This document shows, piece by piece, positions 33,920 to 42,300 of a DNA stretch of 61,908 nt. Every line of letters begins with the position of its first letter. The stretch's first letter is position 1. The stretch spans positions 1 through 61,908 of the forward strand of contig NZ_JANXCG010000020.1 of assembly GCF_025060375.1 (NCBI RefSeq), written 5' to 3'. Below the pieces are notes generated by a model. That model saw only the letters and a program-made list of their open reading frames with translations. It was not told the origin of the DNA and ran no database searches. This DNA is from Meiothermus sp. GTDB taxonomy: Bacteria; Deinococcota; Deinococci; Deinococcales; Thermaceae. The translations under genes were made by a program, and so were the position numbers.

Positions 33920-35081
33920 GCCCCGCCTCCCACAACCCGGCCTCTACCAGAAATGTCCGGGCCACCTCGGCCCCGTGCCGCCGGGCCAGCCCCCTCAGGC
34001 CCTTGAGTGGAAAGTGGACAAAACGCCGAGCCAGCCGCTCTATCGTCTCCGGAGTCACCAGATCGCCCACCAACTCCTCCAGGGTGCGGCGGTAAGCCTC
34101 ACGCATTTGGGCAATGGCGGGGGCCATCGAACGCTCCGTCCACTCCACCACCGCCTGCTCCACCTCTTCCAGCACAATCTGCTCGGCCCTCGCTAGGTCG
34201 GCGCGCAAACGCGCACGGCGCTCTTCTCCAAGCCGCTGGAGATACTCCAGGTCAAAAAGCACCGCGCCGCCCACCGCCTCGGCCACCACGTTTTTGGGCA
34301 TCCCCAGGTCCACCACCGCCACCAGCCTGCGCTGCTTTCGGAAAAAGGCCGGCCCCAGAAGGCCCGCTACGGGCGTGGCCGTCACCACCGCGTCTAGGGC
34401 TGGGGGACTGGCCAAGAACTCGTCCAGCCCCAAAGCCCTGGCCCCCAGCTTCTCGGCCAGGGCAATAGCTTTGGCCAGGCTGCGGTTGACCACCCACAGC
34501 TCCAGGCCTTCCACGCTAGCCAGGCTACGGGCGGCCAGGCTCCCCATCTTCCCCGCGCCCACCACCGCCACCCGGGCAGGGCGGGGCAGCATGGCCTCCA
34601 AGGCTGGGCGGGCCAGGCTGAAGAGCGAGGTCTGGGCCGGGGCCAGCGGCACCTCACGGCGCACCCGCTTGGCGATGCGCAGGGCATTCTGAAAGGCAAA
34701 GCTGGTGGTGGGGCCCACCGTACCGGCAGCCAAGGCCGCCTCAAAAGCCGCCCTGACCTGCTGCATAATTTGGTCCTCACCGGGGTTAACCGAGTCCAAG
34801 GAGGCCGCCACGCGGGCCAGGTGCTCCAAAGCGGCCTCTCCGGAAAAAGCGTAGCCGCGGGGCAGATGGGGAGGGACCATCTGCCGGCGGAGCTGCTCGA
34901 GCTCCACCCCCTCACCCAAAGCCAGCACCAGCTCGCTCCGGTTGCAGGTTAGAAGGGTCACCCACTCCCGCACCAGCCCCGGCGGCGGCTCGAGCCGGGT
35001 CTGCAGCCAGGCGTTCCAGGCCTGTAAAGCCGCGCTTCCCCCTCGCCGCTGAGAGACCCCGATGAGCGCCAACCGCTCCAT
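33912..35081 (-). CDS. hemA: Glutamyl-tRNA reductase
   Basis: HemA starts tetrapyrrole synthesis by reducing Glu-tRNA to glutamate-1-semialdehyde. I place the start at ATG 35081 (389 residues), because the family begins about five residues before LIGVSQRR; the frame upstream is non-homologous. The catalytic Cys lies in LLTCNRSELV; SVNPGEDQIMQQVRAAFEAA, the NADPH fold VAVVGAGKMGSLAARSL and LVAVVDLGMPKNV are visible, and a C-terminal dimerisation helix follows. GATAAT lies nine bases before the ATG. It is the first gene of the haem operon. Confidence 0.94.
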   Translation of the reverse strand: MERLALIGVSQRRGGSAALQAWNAWLQTRLEPPPGLVREWVTLLTCNRSELVLALGEGVELEQLRRQMVPPHLPRGYAFSGEAALEHLARVAASLDSVNPGEDQIMQQVRAAFEAALAAGTVGPTTSFAFQNALRIAKRVRREVPLAPAQTSLFSLARPALEAMLPRPARVAVVGAGKMGSLAARSLASVEGLELWVVNRSLAKAIALAEKLGARALGLDEFLASPPALDAVVTATPVAGLLGPAFFRKQRRLVAVVDLGMPKNVVAEAVGGAVLFDLEYLQRLGEERRARLRADLARAEQIVLEEVEQAVVEWTERSMAPAIAQMREAYRRTLEELVGDLVTPETIERLARRFVHFPLKGLRGLARRHGAEVARTFLVEAGLWEAGRG

Positions 35082-35118
35082 ACGAGACTGATTATCGGTA
35101 GCAAATGCCCCAAAAAGT

Positions 35119-35135
35119 GTCACAAAATCGTCACA
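35119..35135. repeat. GTCACA direct repeat upstream of hemA
   Basis: GTCACA occurs at 35119-35124 and again at 35130-35135, an 11-base period (one helical turn), about 40-55 bases upstream of the hemA ATG. Such spacing is typical of a response-regulator binding site. Binding is not shown. Confidence 0.35.
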
Positions 35136-35173
35136 CCACGGAAGAGCAAAGCCAGCAGGCCCCAAAAGCCGTA

Positions 35174-35208
35174 CCCCGTGCCGGTGGGGGCTGGGCTCCA
35201 GCACGGGG
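35174..35208 (-). terminator. Probable terminator after the tRNA-Pro/tRNA-Gly unit
   Basis: On the minus strand CCCCGTGC (35208-35201) pairs with GCACGGGG (35181-35174), an 8-bp stem, followed by TACGGCTTTTGG. It lies between tRNA-Gly and hemA and probably separates the two units, although the loop is long (19 nt). Confidence 0.5.
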
Positions 35209-35264
35209 TGGCGCACACCAGCGCCGCTGCTTCTCTTTTGGGCCGTGGGCAATTTTGGAAATCC

Positions 35265-35340
35265 TGGAGCGGGAGACGGGATTCGAACCCGCGACATTCA
35301 GCTTGGAAGGCTGACGCTCTGCCAACTGAGCTACTCCCGC
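35265..35340 (-). tRNA. tRNA-Gly (anticodon TCC), CCA encoded
   Basis: The 76-nt gene has acceptor stem GCGGGAG with CTCCCGC, D-arm AGCTCAGTTGGCAGAGC, anticodon loop CTTCCAA (TCC at 35307-35305), T-loop TTCGAAT and an encoded TCCA 3' end. It lies 12 bases downstream of tRNA-Pro on the same strand. Confidence 0.97.
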
Positions 35341-35352
35341 ACGAACGCGGTT

Positions 35353-35429
35353 TGGTCGGGGAGACTGGATTCGAACCAGCGACCCTCTGCTCCCAAAGCA
35401 GATGCGCTACCAGACTGCGCTACTCCCCG
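35353..35429 (-). tRNA. tRNA-Pro (anticodon TGG), CCA encoded
   Basis: The 77-nt gene has acceptor stem CGGGGAG with CTCCCCG, the C1-G pairing expected of tRNA-Pro, anticodon loop TTTGGGA (TGG at 35395-35393), T-loop TTCGAAT and an encoded ACCA end. A promoter with a -10 at 35456-35451 lies upstream. Confidence 0.97.
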
Positions 35430-35450
35430 GCGTCATGCAGCGCAGGTTCA

Positions 35451-35480
35451 AAAATACCACGGCGAAGCCAGATTGGTCAA
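35451..35480 (-). promoter_or_regulatory. Promoter of the tRNA-Pro/tRNA-Gly unit
   Basis: On the minus strand TTGACC (35480-35475) and TATTTT (35456-35451) are 18 bases apart. The -35 is part of a 24-bp tandem repeat, whose second copy places another TTGACC at 35504-35499. Confidence 0.6.
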
Positions 35481-35505
35481 ACACGGCGGAGCCAGATTGG
35501 TCAAA
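35458..35505. repeat. Two 24-bp tandem repeats overlapping the tRNA promoter
   Basis: Copies at 35458-35481 and 35482-35505 are identical except for one base (GCGAAGCC versus GCGGAGCC). Each ends in GGTCAAA, the complement of a TTGACC -35. No coding frame explains them. They end eight bases before the cysC operator palindrome. Confidence 0.9.
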
Positions 35506-35513
35506 GGGTAAAT

Positions 35514-35532
35514 GTTTACAAATTTTGTAAAC
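35514..35532. promoter_or_regulatory. Perfect 19-bp palindrome (operator) at the cysC promoter
   Basis: GTTTACAAA and TTTGTAAAC flank a single T. The core can be read as TTACAA-N3-TTGTAA, and the same core recurs at 37037-37051 at the start of sat. It covers the -35 (TTTACA, 35515-35520) and part of the spacer of the cysC promoter, the expected place for a repressor. The regulator is unknown. Confidence 0.65.
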
Positions 35533-35543
35533 TATGCTAATCT
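35515..35543 (+). promoter_or_regulatory. Promoter of the cysC leader
   Basis: TTTACA at 35515-35520 and TAATCT at 35538-35543 are spaced by 17 bases. Transcription would start near 35550, just ahead of a 7-bp hairpin (35553-35569, CTGGGCC with GGCCCAG) that begins the leader. Confidence 0.5.
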
Positions 35544-35582
35544 ACCCATCGTCTGGGCCCAAGGCCCAGAAAAAGATCCCAA

Positions 35583-35720
35583 CCTTTCCAAAGCAGCTGA
35601 GGGAACAGCCCGAAAACGCTGCGGCAACCCGCCTGGGGGTTTCACGGCCAAACCCGCTGGGCTTGGTACCGAGTACGCCCCGAGTTCCGCCGGAAGCCGC
35701 CCAGGTAAAGATAAGGGAGG
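35583..35720 (+). ncRNA. SAM riboswitch (SAM-I/S-box type) upstream of the sulfate assimilation genes
   Basis: The leader has the S-box core. P2 stem GCAGC (35593-35597) with GCTGC (35618-35622) encloses TGAGGGAACAGCCCGAAAAC, matching the conserved GAGGGAC-GCCC-GA asymmetric loop, and is followed directly by GGCAACCC, the most conserved SAM-I box. A P3 arm (GGGTTT with AAACCC), a TTGGTACCGA segment like the family GGUGCCAA, and a 3' AAAGATAAGG strand able to close P1 with CCTTTCC follow. The 3' strand abuts GGGAGG, the ribosome-binding site of a short ORF, so control is probably at translation. High SAM would reduce sulfur assimilation. Subclass is uncertain. Confidence 0.7.
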
Positions 35721-35726
35721 AAACGG

Positions 35727-35777
35727 ATGCGACCTGTAAACTTGGTTTTTACTGAGCTCAAAGGGGGATGGGGATGA
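35727..35777 (+). CDS. 16-codon leader ORF between the riboswitch and cysC
   Basis: ATG 35727 has an excellent AAGGGAGGAAACGG site in front and encodes [16 protein letters not shown] before TGA at 35775-35777. That stop overlaps the second ATG of cysC (35774) as ATGA. It is too short for a normal protein. It may serve to couple the riboswitch-controlled ribosome-binding site to cysC translation. It contains no Met or Cys run that would suggest attenuation. Confidence 0.45.
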   Translation: MRPVNLVFTELKGGWG

Positions 35778-36322
35778 GGCTGAACCCTCAAGGGCTGCTG
35801 GTCTGGTTCACCGGTCTCTCCGGTGCTGGTAAAACCACCCTGGCCCGGGCCCTGCAATTGCGCCTCGAGGCGGCTGGATATGCCACCGAGCTTCTAGACG
35901 GGGACGCGGTACGAGAGCACCTTTCCAAAGGTCTGGGTTTTAGCCGGGAAGATCGCGACACCAACGTACGACGCATCGGCTATGTGGCCAACCTGCTGGC
36001 CAAGCACGGGGTCATTGTGCTGGTCAGCGCCATCAGCCCATACCGGGCTACCCGCGAGGAGGTGCTGGCGCAGGCCCCGCGGAAGCTCGAGGTCTTCGTG
36101 GACGCTCCGCTGGAGGTGGTGGCCCAGAGGGACGTAAAAGGCCTCTACGCCCGGGCTTTCCGAGGCGAGATTCCCCAATTCACAGGGGTTAGCGACCCCT
36201 ATGAGCCTCCCCTTCAACCCGACCTGCACCTCCGCACCGACCGAGAAACCCTACCCCAGTGCCTAAAGCGGCTGGAGAAGGCCTTAGAAGCCTTTGGCAT
36301 CCAGTTGGAGGTGCCCGCATGA
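35768..36322 (+). CDS. cysC: Adenylylsulfate (APS) kinase
   Basis: CysC phosphorylates APS to PAPS. The 184-residue P-loop kinase has Walker [14 protein letters not shown] at about 16-23 and the family blocks [23 protein letters not shown] (split by the phosphate-binding residues), [21 protein letters not shown] and [11 protein letters not shown]. The lid region [25 protein letters not shown] and the end DRETLPQ are typical. Two starts are possible, ATG 35768 and ATG 35774; the second overlaps the leader ORF stop. It overlaps cysH by four bases. Confidence 0.95.
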   Translation: MGMRLNPQGLLVWFTGLSGAGKTTLARALQLRLEAAGYATELLDGDAVREHLSKGLGFSREDRDTNVRRIGYVANLLAKHGVIVLVSAISPYRATREEVLAQAPRKLEVFVDAPLEVVAQRDVKGLYARAFRGEIPQFTGVSDPYEPPLQPDLHLRTDRETLPQCLKRLEKALEAFGIQLEVPA

Positions 36323-36981
36323 CCCCCTCTTGGAGTGAGGCAACTCACCCCCAGGAAATCATCGCCTGGGCGCTGGAGACCTACCCCAATCTTCTCCTGC
36401 CCAGTGCCTTCAACCTGAACGGAACGGTGCTGATTGACCTGGCCTACAGAACTGGCTACCGGGGAGAGGTGGTCTTTGTGGACACCGGATACCACTTTCC
36501 GGAAACCCTGCAAACCCGAGACCGGCTGGCCGAGCGTTATCCGGACCTCCACTTTGTCACCCTTGAAGCAGGCCTGGAGCCCGAGCCGTGGGGTCAGGAG
36601 CGCTACCGAACCGACCCCGATGGTTGCTGCGCTGCGCGCAAGGTAGCCCCCCTCAGAAGCTACATAGAAAAGAAAAACCCCCCGGCCCTGCTCAATGCCC
36701 GCAGCCGCGACCAGGCCCCTACCCGGGCCCACCTGGGCTTTTTAGAGCTAGGCGAGCGGATACGCATCAATCCGCTCGCCTACTGGACGCGCGAGCGGCT
36801 GGAGGCCTACGCCAAAGCCCACGACCTGCCCGTCAATCCCCTCTACTGGGTGGGGTTTCTGAGCATCGGCTGCTGGCCCTGCACCCGCGCGGTGCAGCCT
36901 GGGGAGGCGGCTCGAGCCGGCCGCTGGGCCGGGCGCGGCAAGACCGAGTGCGGGCTTTGGGTAGGCAAAGAAGCCCTCTAG
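36319..36981 (+). CDS. cysH: Assimilatory APS/PAPS reductase (4Fe-4S type)
   Basis: CysH reduces adenylylated sulfate to sulfite with thioredoxin. Start ATG 36319 overlaps the cysC stop (ATGA); a longer in-frame start inside cysC is not needed. The 220-residue protein has [11 protein letters not shown], the cluster Cys pairs C103-C104 ([11 protein letters not shown]) and C185/C188 (SIGCWPCTR), and catalytic C211 in KTECGLW, where most relatives have His after GL. Two Cys pairs mark the 4Fe-4S class that usually accepts APS, so the presence of CysC raises the question which nucleotide is used. Confidence 0.93.
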   Translation: MTPSWSEATHPQEIIAWALETYPNLLLPSAFNLNGTVLIDLAYRTGYRGEVVFVDTGYHFPETLQTRDRLAERYPDLHFVTLEAGLEPEPWGQERYRTDPDGCCAARKVAPLRSYIEKKNPPALLNARSRDQAPTRAHLGFLELGERIRINPLAYWTRERLEAYAKAHDLPVNPLYWVGFLSIGCWPCTRAVQPGEAARAGRWAGRGKTECGLWVGKEAL

Positions 36982-36992
36982 GAAGGGGAGGC

Positions 36993-36998
36993 TAAAAT
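36993..36998 (+). promoter_or_regulatory. Possible -10 of a sat promoter
   Basis: TAAAAT lies 28 bases before the sat ATG, between cysH and sat. No -35 match is seen at the right distance. A GGTGAGG site at 37011-37017 follows. Confidence 0.35.
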
Positions 36999-37026
36999 CC
37001 AAACCCCAGTGGTGAGGTTTTTTGCG

Positions 37027-38192
<1,166 letters not shown>

Positions 38193-38205
<13 letters not shown>

Positions 38206-38930
38206 TCGGCTTCTTTATTGCAGTGGCCATCGGCCTCTCGGGGGTAGGTGGGGGCACCCTAACCGCGCCTGTGCTGCTCCTCTTTCTGGAGGTACCGGTC
38301 GAGGTGGCGGTGGGCACCTCCTTGCTCTATGCCTTCTTCGCCAAGATACCGGCCGGGCTGGTCTACCTCCGGCAGGGCCTGGTGGACCGACGTACCCTTG
38401 GGCTCTTGCTGCTGGGGGGTGTTCCGGCCGCCGCGATGGGCAGCCTGGCGCTGGGGGCACTCAAGTCGCAGCGCGAGCTGGTTCTGCTGGTCATAGGGGC
38501 CACGGTGCTTCTGTGTGCGCTAGCCAATCTTTACCTGACCTTTCGCAAGGACTTCCGCCCCAAGGTGCTGCACCCGGTCTGGCTGGTGCTGGGAGCGGCC
38601 TTCATTGGGCTGGAGATGGGCTTCTCCTCTGCCGGGGCTGGTGCGCTGGGCACCCTTCTCCTACTCAGCGGAACCCGCCTTGGCCCCAAAACCGTGGTGG
38701 GAACCGACATCTGGTTCGGCCTGGGGCTGGGGCTGGTGGGCGGCGGTCTGCATGCTGCGTTGGGACAGGTGGACCCAGGGCTTCTCCTCAAGCTCGGCCT
38801 GGGCGGGTTCTTAGGCTCCCTCACCGGGGCCCTGCTGGCCCAACACGTGGCCCAGCGGCCTTTCCGTGTGGGTCTTCTGTTTTGGCTCATCTTCATAGGC
38901 TCGCACCTGGTGCTCAAGGGGGTCCGTTAG
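38193..38930 (+). CDS. TauE/SafE family sulfite/sulfate transport permease
   Basis: This is a 245-residue membrane protein with about seven to eight helices and two internal repeats, each starting with a Gly-rich helix: [18 protein letters not shown] and [20 protein letters not shown]. The polar repeats [16 protein letters not shown] and [16 protein letters not shown] are characteristic. TauE proteins move sulfite, sulfoacetate or other organosulfur anions. Here, among sulfate assimilation genes, a sulfate importer or a sulfite exporter is plausible; no other sulfate permease is in the window. It overlaps sat by 13 bases. Confidence 0.88.
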
Positions 38931-39614
38931 ATGTTCTTTCCGGTTATGCTGAATTTGCAGGGCAAGCCGGTGCTTTTCGTAGGGGGAGGGCCCGAGACCG
39001 CACTCAAGGTGGAGCGCCTCGTGCAGGCAGGGGCGCAGGTGGTGCTGGTTTCTCCGTTTTCCCATCCTGAACTGGAAAAGCTTGCGGAGCAAGGGAGCAT
39101 CACCTGGTATCGCCGAGGGTTCCTTCCGAGCGACCTGGAAGGGGTCTGGCTGTGCGTGGCCCACCCCGCGGGGCGCTGGATCAATGCCCTGGTGGCCCAG
39201 GCGGCCCAAGCCCGGCGGGTTTGGCTCAACGCGGTGGATGACCCGGCCCACTGCGACTTCATCCTGCCCGCGGTGCACCGGCAAGGCGACCTCATCCTGG
39301 CCGTCTCCACCAGCGGCGCAGCCCCCGCGCTGGGGGTGCGCATCAAAGAGCGCCTGGCGGGCGAGTACGGCCCGGCCTACGCCACCTACCTCGAGCTCCT
39401 GCGCTCCTTCCGACCCCTGGTTCAGCAGGCCTACCCCCACGACTTTGAGGCCCGCAAGGCGGCCTGGTACCGCTTGGTGGACAGCGCGGCTTTGGACCTG
39501 GTGATGCTAGGCGAACTGGAGCGGGCTAAAGCGGCCCTCTGGCAGGCCCTCTACGCCCAAACGCAAAGCCCCATCCCCACCTCCTTTCCAGAGACCCACC
39601 TGGAGGCGGTATGA
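38931..39614 (+). CDS. Precorrin-2 dehydrogenase/sirohydrochlorin ferrochelatase (CysG-N/SirC-like)
   Basis: This 227-residue protein is like the N-terminal half of CysG and like Met8: an NAD-binding fold at the N-terminus (LNLQGKPVLFVGGGPETALKVERLVQ, split by the Gly turn), then VWLNAVDDPAHCDFILPAVHRQGDLILAVSTSGAAPAL with the conserved Asp and Ser/Thr, and a helical C-terminal domain. It oxidises precorrin-2 to sirohydrochlorin and may also insert iron. Together with CobA downstream it makes siroheme for the sulfite reductase. It overlaps cobA by four bases. Confidence 0.92.
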   Translation: MFFPVMLNLQGKPVLFVGGGPETALKVERLVQAGAQVVLVSPFSHPELEKLAEQGSITWYRRGFLPSDLEGVWLCVAHPAGRWINALVAQAAQARRVWLNAVDDPAHCDFILPAVHRQGDLILAVSTSGAAPALGVRIKERLAGEYGPAYATYLELLRSFRPLVQQAYPHDFEARKAAWYRLVDSAALDLVMLGELERAKAALWQALYAQTQSPIPTSFPETHLEAV

Positions 39615-40363
39615 GGGGGAAGGTTTACCTGGTAGGGGCCGGCCCCGGCGACCCTGAGCTGCTGACCCTCCGGGCCTATCGGGTCTTGCAGGAGGCCCAG
39701 GTGGTGCTCTACGACCGGCTGGTCTCGCCCGACGTGCTCGAGCTGGTTAATCCCAAAGCCCACCGCATCTACGTGGGCAAAACGCGAGGAACCCAAACCC
39801 AAGCGCAGGAGAAAATCCTAAGCCTCCTATTGGCCTACGCCCGAAGCAACCGGCAGGTGGTGCGGCTCAAAGGAGGCGACCCCATGGTGTACGGGCGCGG
39901 AGCGGAGGAGTGGGCCTTTCTGGCCCAGCACCAAATTGAGGTGGAGGTGGTGCCCGGGGTGAGCTCGGCTCTGGCCGCGCCCGCCCTGGCCGGAATCCCC
40001 CTTACCCTGCGGGGGGTGGCCCACAGCTTCGCAGTGGTCAGCGGCCAGATCGCAGGAGGCCTCTACCCTTCGCTGGAACGGGTGGCCCAAGCCGAAACCC
40101 TGGTGATCCTGATGGGGGTGGAGCGGCGGGTAGAGCTAGCCCACGCCCTTATCAGGCTGGGCCGCAAACCTGAGGAACCGGTGGCTTTCGTAGAGAGAAG
40201 CACGACCCCTCATGAGCGGATCATCGTCTCAACCCTGGCCGAGGTGGCCGCAGGGGGAGCGGCGGTGGAGGCTCCGGCGGTCTGGGTGCTGGGCGAGGTG
40301 GTGGCCCACCGCCTGCCGACCGGCGCAAAAGGGCACCGAGCAATTCAGACGCTCGCCTTTTAG
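39611..40363 (+). CDS. cobA: Uroporphyrinogen-III C-methyltransferase
   Basis: CobA (SUMT) methylates uroporphyrinogen III twice with SAM to precorrin-2. The 250-residue protein has both family signatures: VYLVGAGPGDPELLTLRA at the N-terminus and RLKGGDPMVYGRGAEEWAF further in, plus VVPGVSSALAAPALAGIPLT and FVERSTTPHERI-type TTP region. It diverts uroporphyrinogen III from the hemE branch to siroheme. It overlaps the SirC-like gene and precedes the sulfite reductase by eight bases. Confidence 0.95.
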   Translation: MRGKVYLVGAGPGDPELLTLRAYRVLQEAQVVLYDRLVSPDVLELVNPKAHRIYVGKTRGTQTQAQEKILSLLLAYARSNRQVVRLKGGDPMVYGRGAEEWAFLAQHQIEVEVVPGVSSALAAPALAGIPLTLRGVAHSFAVVSGQIAGGLYPSLERVAQAETLVILMGVERRVELAHALIRLGRKPEEPVAFVERSTTPHERIIVSTLAEVAAGGAAVEAPAVWVLGEVVAHRLPTGAKGHRAIQTLAF

Positions 40364-40371
40364 GAGGACGC

Positions 40372-42066
40372 ATGCCGGAAAAGCTGTCCAAGGTAGAAGA
40401 GATTAAGCTAAAAAGCCAACGGTTGCGCGGACCGGTTGACCAGGAGCTGGGAAACGGGCTAGACCACTTCAGCGAGGAGGGCTACCAGATTCTCAAGTTT
40501 CACGGCATCTATCAGCAAGACGACAGGGACCTCCGCAAAGCCCGAAAAGCCCAGGGGCTGGGCCCGGCCTACAGCTTCATGATCCGGGTGGCCATCCCCG
40601 GTGGGGCGCTCACCCCTCAGCAGTACCTGGCTTTGGACGACCTGGCCGACCGGCTGGGCAACGCCACCTTGCGCATCACCACTCGGCAGGCCATCCAGTA
40701 CCACGGGGTACACAAGGGCGGGCTCAAGCCCCTCATCCAAACCCTGCACCGACACCTGCTCACCACCCTCTCGGCCTGCGGCGATGTGGTGCGGAATGTG
40801 GTAGCCTGCCCAGCGCCCTTCGCCGACGGGGTGCGGGCCGAGGTGCTGGCCTACGCCCAGGCCCTCTCCCAAAGGCTCAAACCCCGCACCCGGGCCTACT
40901 ACGAAATCTGGCTGGATGGGGAAAAAGCGGTCAGCGCCGAGGAAAGCGAACCGCTTTACGGCGACACGTACCTGCCGCGCAAGTTCAAAATCGCCTTTGC
41001 GGCTCCGGGGGACAACTGCGTGGATGTCTACACCCAAGACATCGGCATTGTACCGGTGGTGGGGCAGGGTCTAGAAGGATTTACCCTGCTGGTAGGGGGC
41101 GGGCTGGGGCAGAGCCATGGGCTGAAGGACACCCGACCCATCCTGGCCAAACCCCTCACCACCATCCCTAAGGCACAGCTTTTTGAAGTAGTGGAGGCCA
41201 TCGTGCGGGTTCAGCGCGACCACGGCCGGCGTGATGAGCGCAAGTACAGCCGCATGAAGTACCTGGTGGAGGCCTGGGGGCTGGAACGCTTTAGGGGCAC
41301 AGTGGAGGCTTACTTGGGAGCCTCTCTTCCCCCCGCCGAGCCTGTTGACTGGCTTTCAGCCGACGACCACCTGGGCTGGCATGAGCAGGGCGATGGACGC
41401 CTCTTTCTGGGCTTGTTCGTGGAGAACGGGCGGCTCAGGGATGAGTTGCGCCACGGCATAAGAACAGCGGTGGAGCAACTGGGCCTCGAGGTTCGACTCA
41501 CCCCGCAGCAGAACCTGCTCTTCATCAACGTTCAACCTGAGCAAAAAGGTGAGCTCGAGGCCCTCCTGCAGGCCCATAGGATACCCATCCCCTTCCGAGG
41601 GCAGATTCCTCTGGTGGTGCAGCAGGCCATGGCCTGCCCGGCCCTACCCACCTGCGGCCTGGCCATCACCGAGGCCGAACGAGCCATGCCTGCAGTAATT
41701 CGCGAGATTGACAGCTTGCTCACCCAGCTTGGGCTGCAAGGAGGCCCCGTTCCTCACATCCGCATGACCGGCTGCCCCAACGGTTGCGCCCGGCCCTACA
41801 GCGCCGAGGTGGGGCTTGTGGGGCGCAGCCTCAACAGCTACACCCTCTACCTGGGAGGAAGCCCCCTGGGCACTCGGCTAGGAGAGCCCTTTCTGGACAA
41901 TCTGAAACGTGAAGAAATCGCCTCCGTGCTAGGACCTCTGCTGGCCTTTTACAAGGAAGCTCGGCTCGAGAGGGAAGCCTTTGGCGACTTTTGCCAGAGG
42001 GTAGGGCTGGAAGCCCTTAGGGAGCGCCTTCATGCAACCCAAACCTCAGGCAACCCCCGTTCCTAA
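40372..42066 (+). CDS. Sulfite reductase, siroheme [4Fe-4S] hemoprotein (CysI/Sir type)
   Basis: The enzyme reduces sulfite to sulfide with six electrons. The 564-residue protein has the CysI-like N-terminus ILKFHGIYQQDDRDLRKAR, ferredoxin-like repeats (LRITTRQAIQYHGV with the substrate Arg/Lys residues) and the cluster/siroheme Cys motifs CPALPTC and GCPNGCARP (C-x5-C, C-x3-C) near residues 420-465. The CysI style of the N-terminus and the position behind cysC-cysH-sat favour sulfite over nitrite. No CysJ flavoprotein is present, so electrons probably come from ferredoxin or another donor. Confidence 0.92.
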   Translation: MPEKLSKVEEIKLKSQRLRGPVDQELGNGLDHFSEEGYQILKFHGIYQQDDRDLRKARKAQGLGPAYSFMIRVAIPGGALTPQQYLALDDLADRLGNATLRITTRQAIQYHGVHKGGLKPLIQTLHRHLLTTLSACGDVVRNVVACPAPFADGVRAEVLAYAQALSQRLKPRTRAYYEIWLDGEKAVSAEESEPLYGDTYLPRKFKIAFAAPGDNCVDVYTQDIGIVPVVGQGLEGFTLLVGGGLGQSHGLKDTRPILAKPLTTIPKAQLFEVVEAIVRVQRDHGRRDERKYSRMKYLVEAWGLERFRGTVEAYLGASLPPAEPVDWLSADDHLGWHEQGDGRLFLGLFVENGRLRDELRHGIRTAVEQLGLEVRLTPQQNLLFINVQPEQKGELEALLQAHRIPIPFRGQIPLVVQQAMACPALPTCGLAITEAERAMPAVIREIDSLLTQLGLQGGPVPHIRMTGCPNGCARPYSAEVGLVGRSLNSYTLYLGGSPLGTRLGEPFLDNLKREEIASVLGPLLAFYKEARLEREAFGDFCQRVGLEALRERLHATQTSGNPRS

Positions 42067-42265
42067 GACCCCGCCGCGCCAAGGGCTGCTCTTCCCGTGC
42101 GGTCTCTCGGTTCCGTTTGGAGTGGCCGAGAAACGGGGCAAAGAAGCGTCCCTGGGACCGCTGAGCCGCCATGCGGTGATCCCAACGGCCTCGTCTGGGA
42201 GGGTGCCAGGAGCGCAGCAGAAGCCCTCGAGCCCTCAGAGAAACGGCCCAAAAGGACCAGCCTTG

Positions 42266-42294
42266 TTGCCTCAAACCCTCTGGGGTGCTAACTT
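42266..42294 (+). promoter_or_regulatory. Leaderless promoter of hemL
   Basis: TTGCCT at 42266-42271 and TAACTT at 42289-42294 are 17 bases apart, and the ATG follows six bases after the -10. The 200 bases upstream (42067-42265) hold no gene or clear terminator that I can see, only a 6-bp inverted repeat at 42113-42136. Confidence 0.6.
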
Positions 42295-42300
42295 CGGGGC

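Noticed and set aside
35082-35297. A longer HemA starting at 35297
   Set aside because: The extension runs through the tRNA-Gly gene and has no homology-like content; ATG 35081 fits the family N-terminus.
37009-37026. GTG 37009 as the sat start
   Set aside because: ATG 37027 has GGTGAGG at a good distance; the GTG lies within that site and has no site of its own. It is not fully excluded.
42067-42265. A hidden gene or terminator between the sulfite reductase and hemL
   Set aside because: Only weak 6-bp inverted repeats without a T-run and short frames without motifs were seen.
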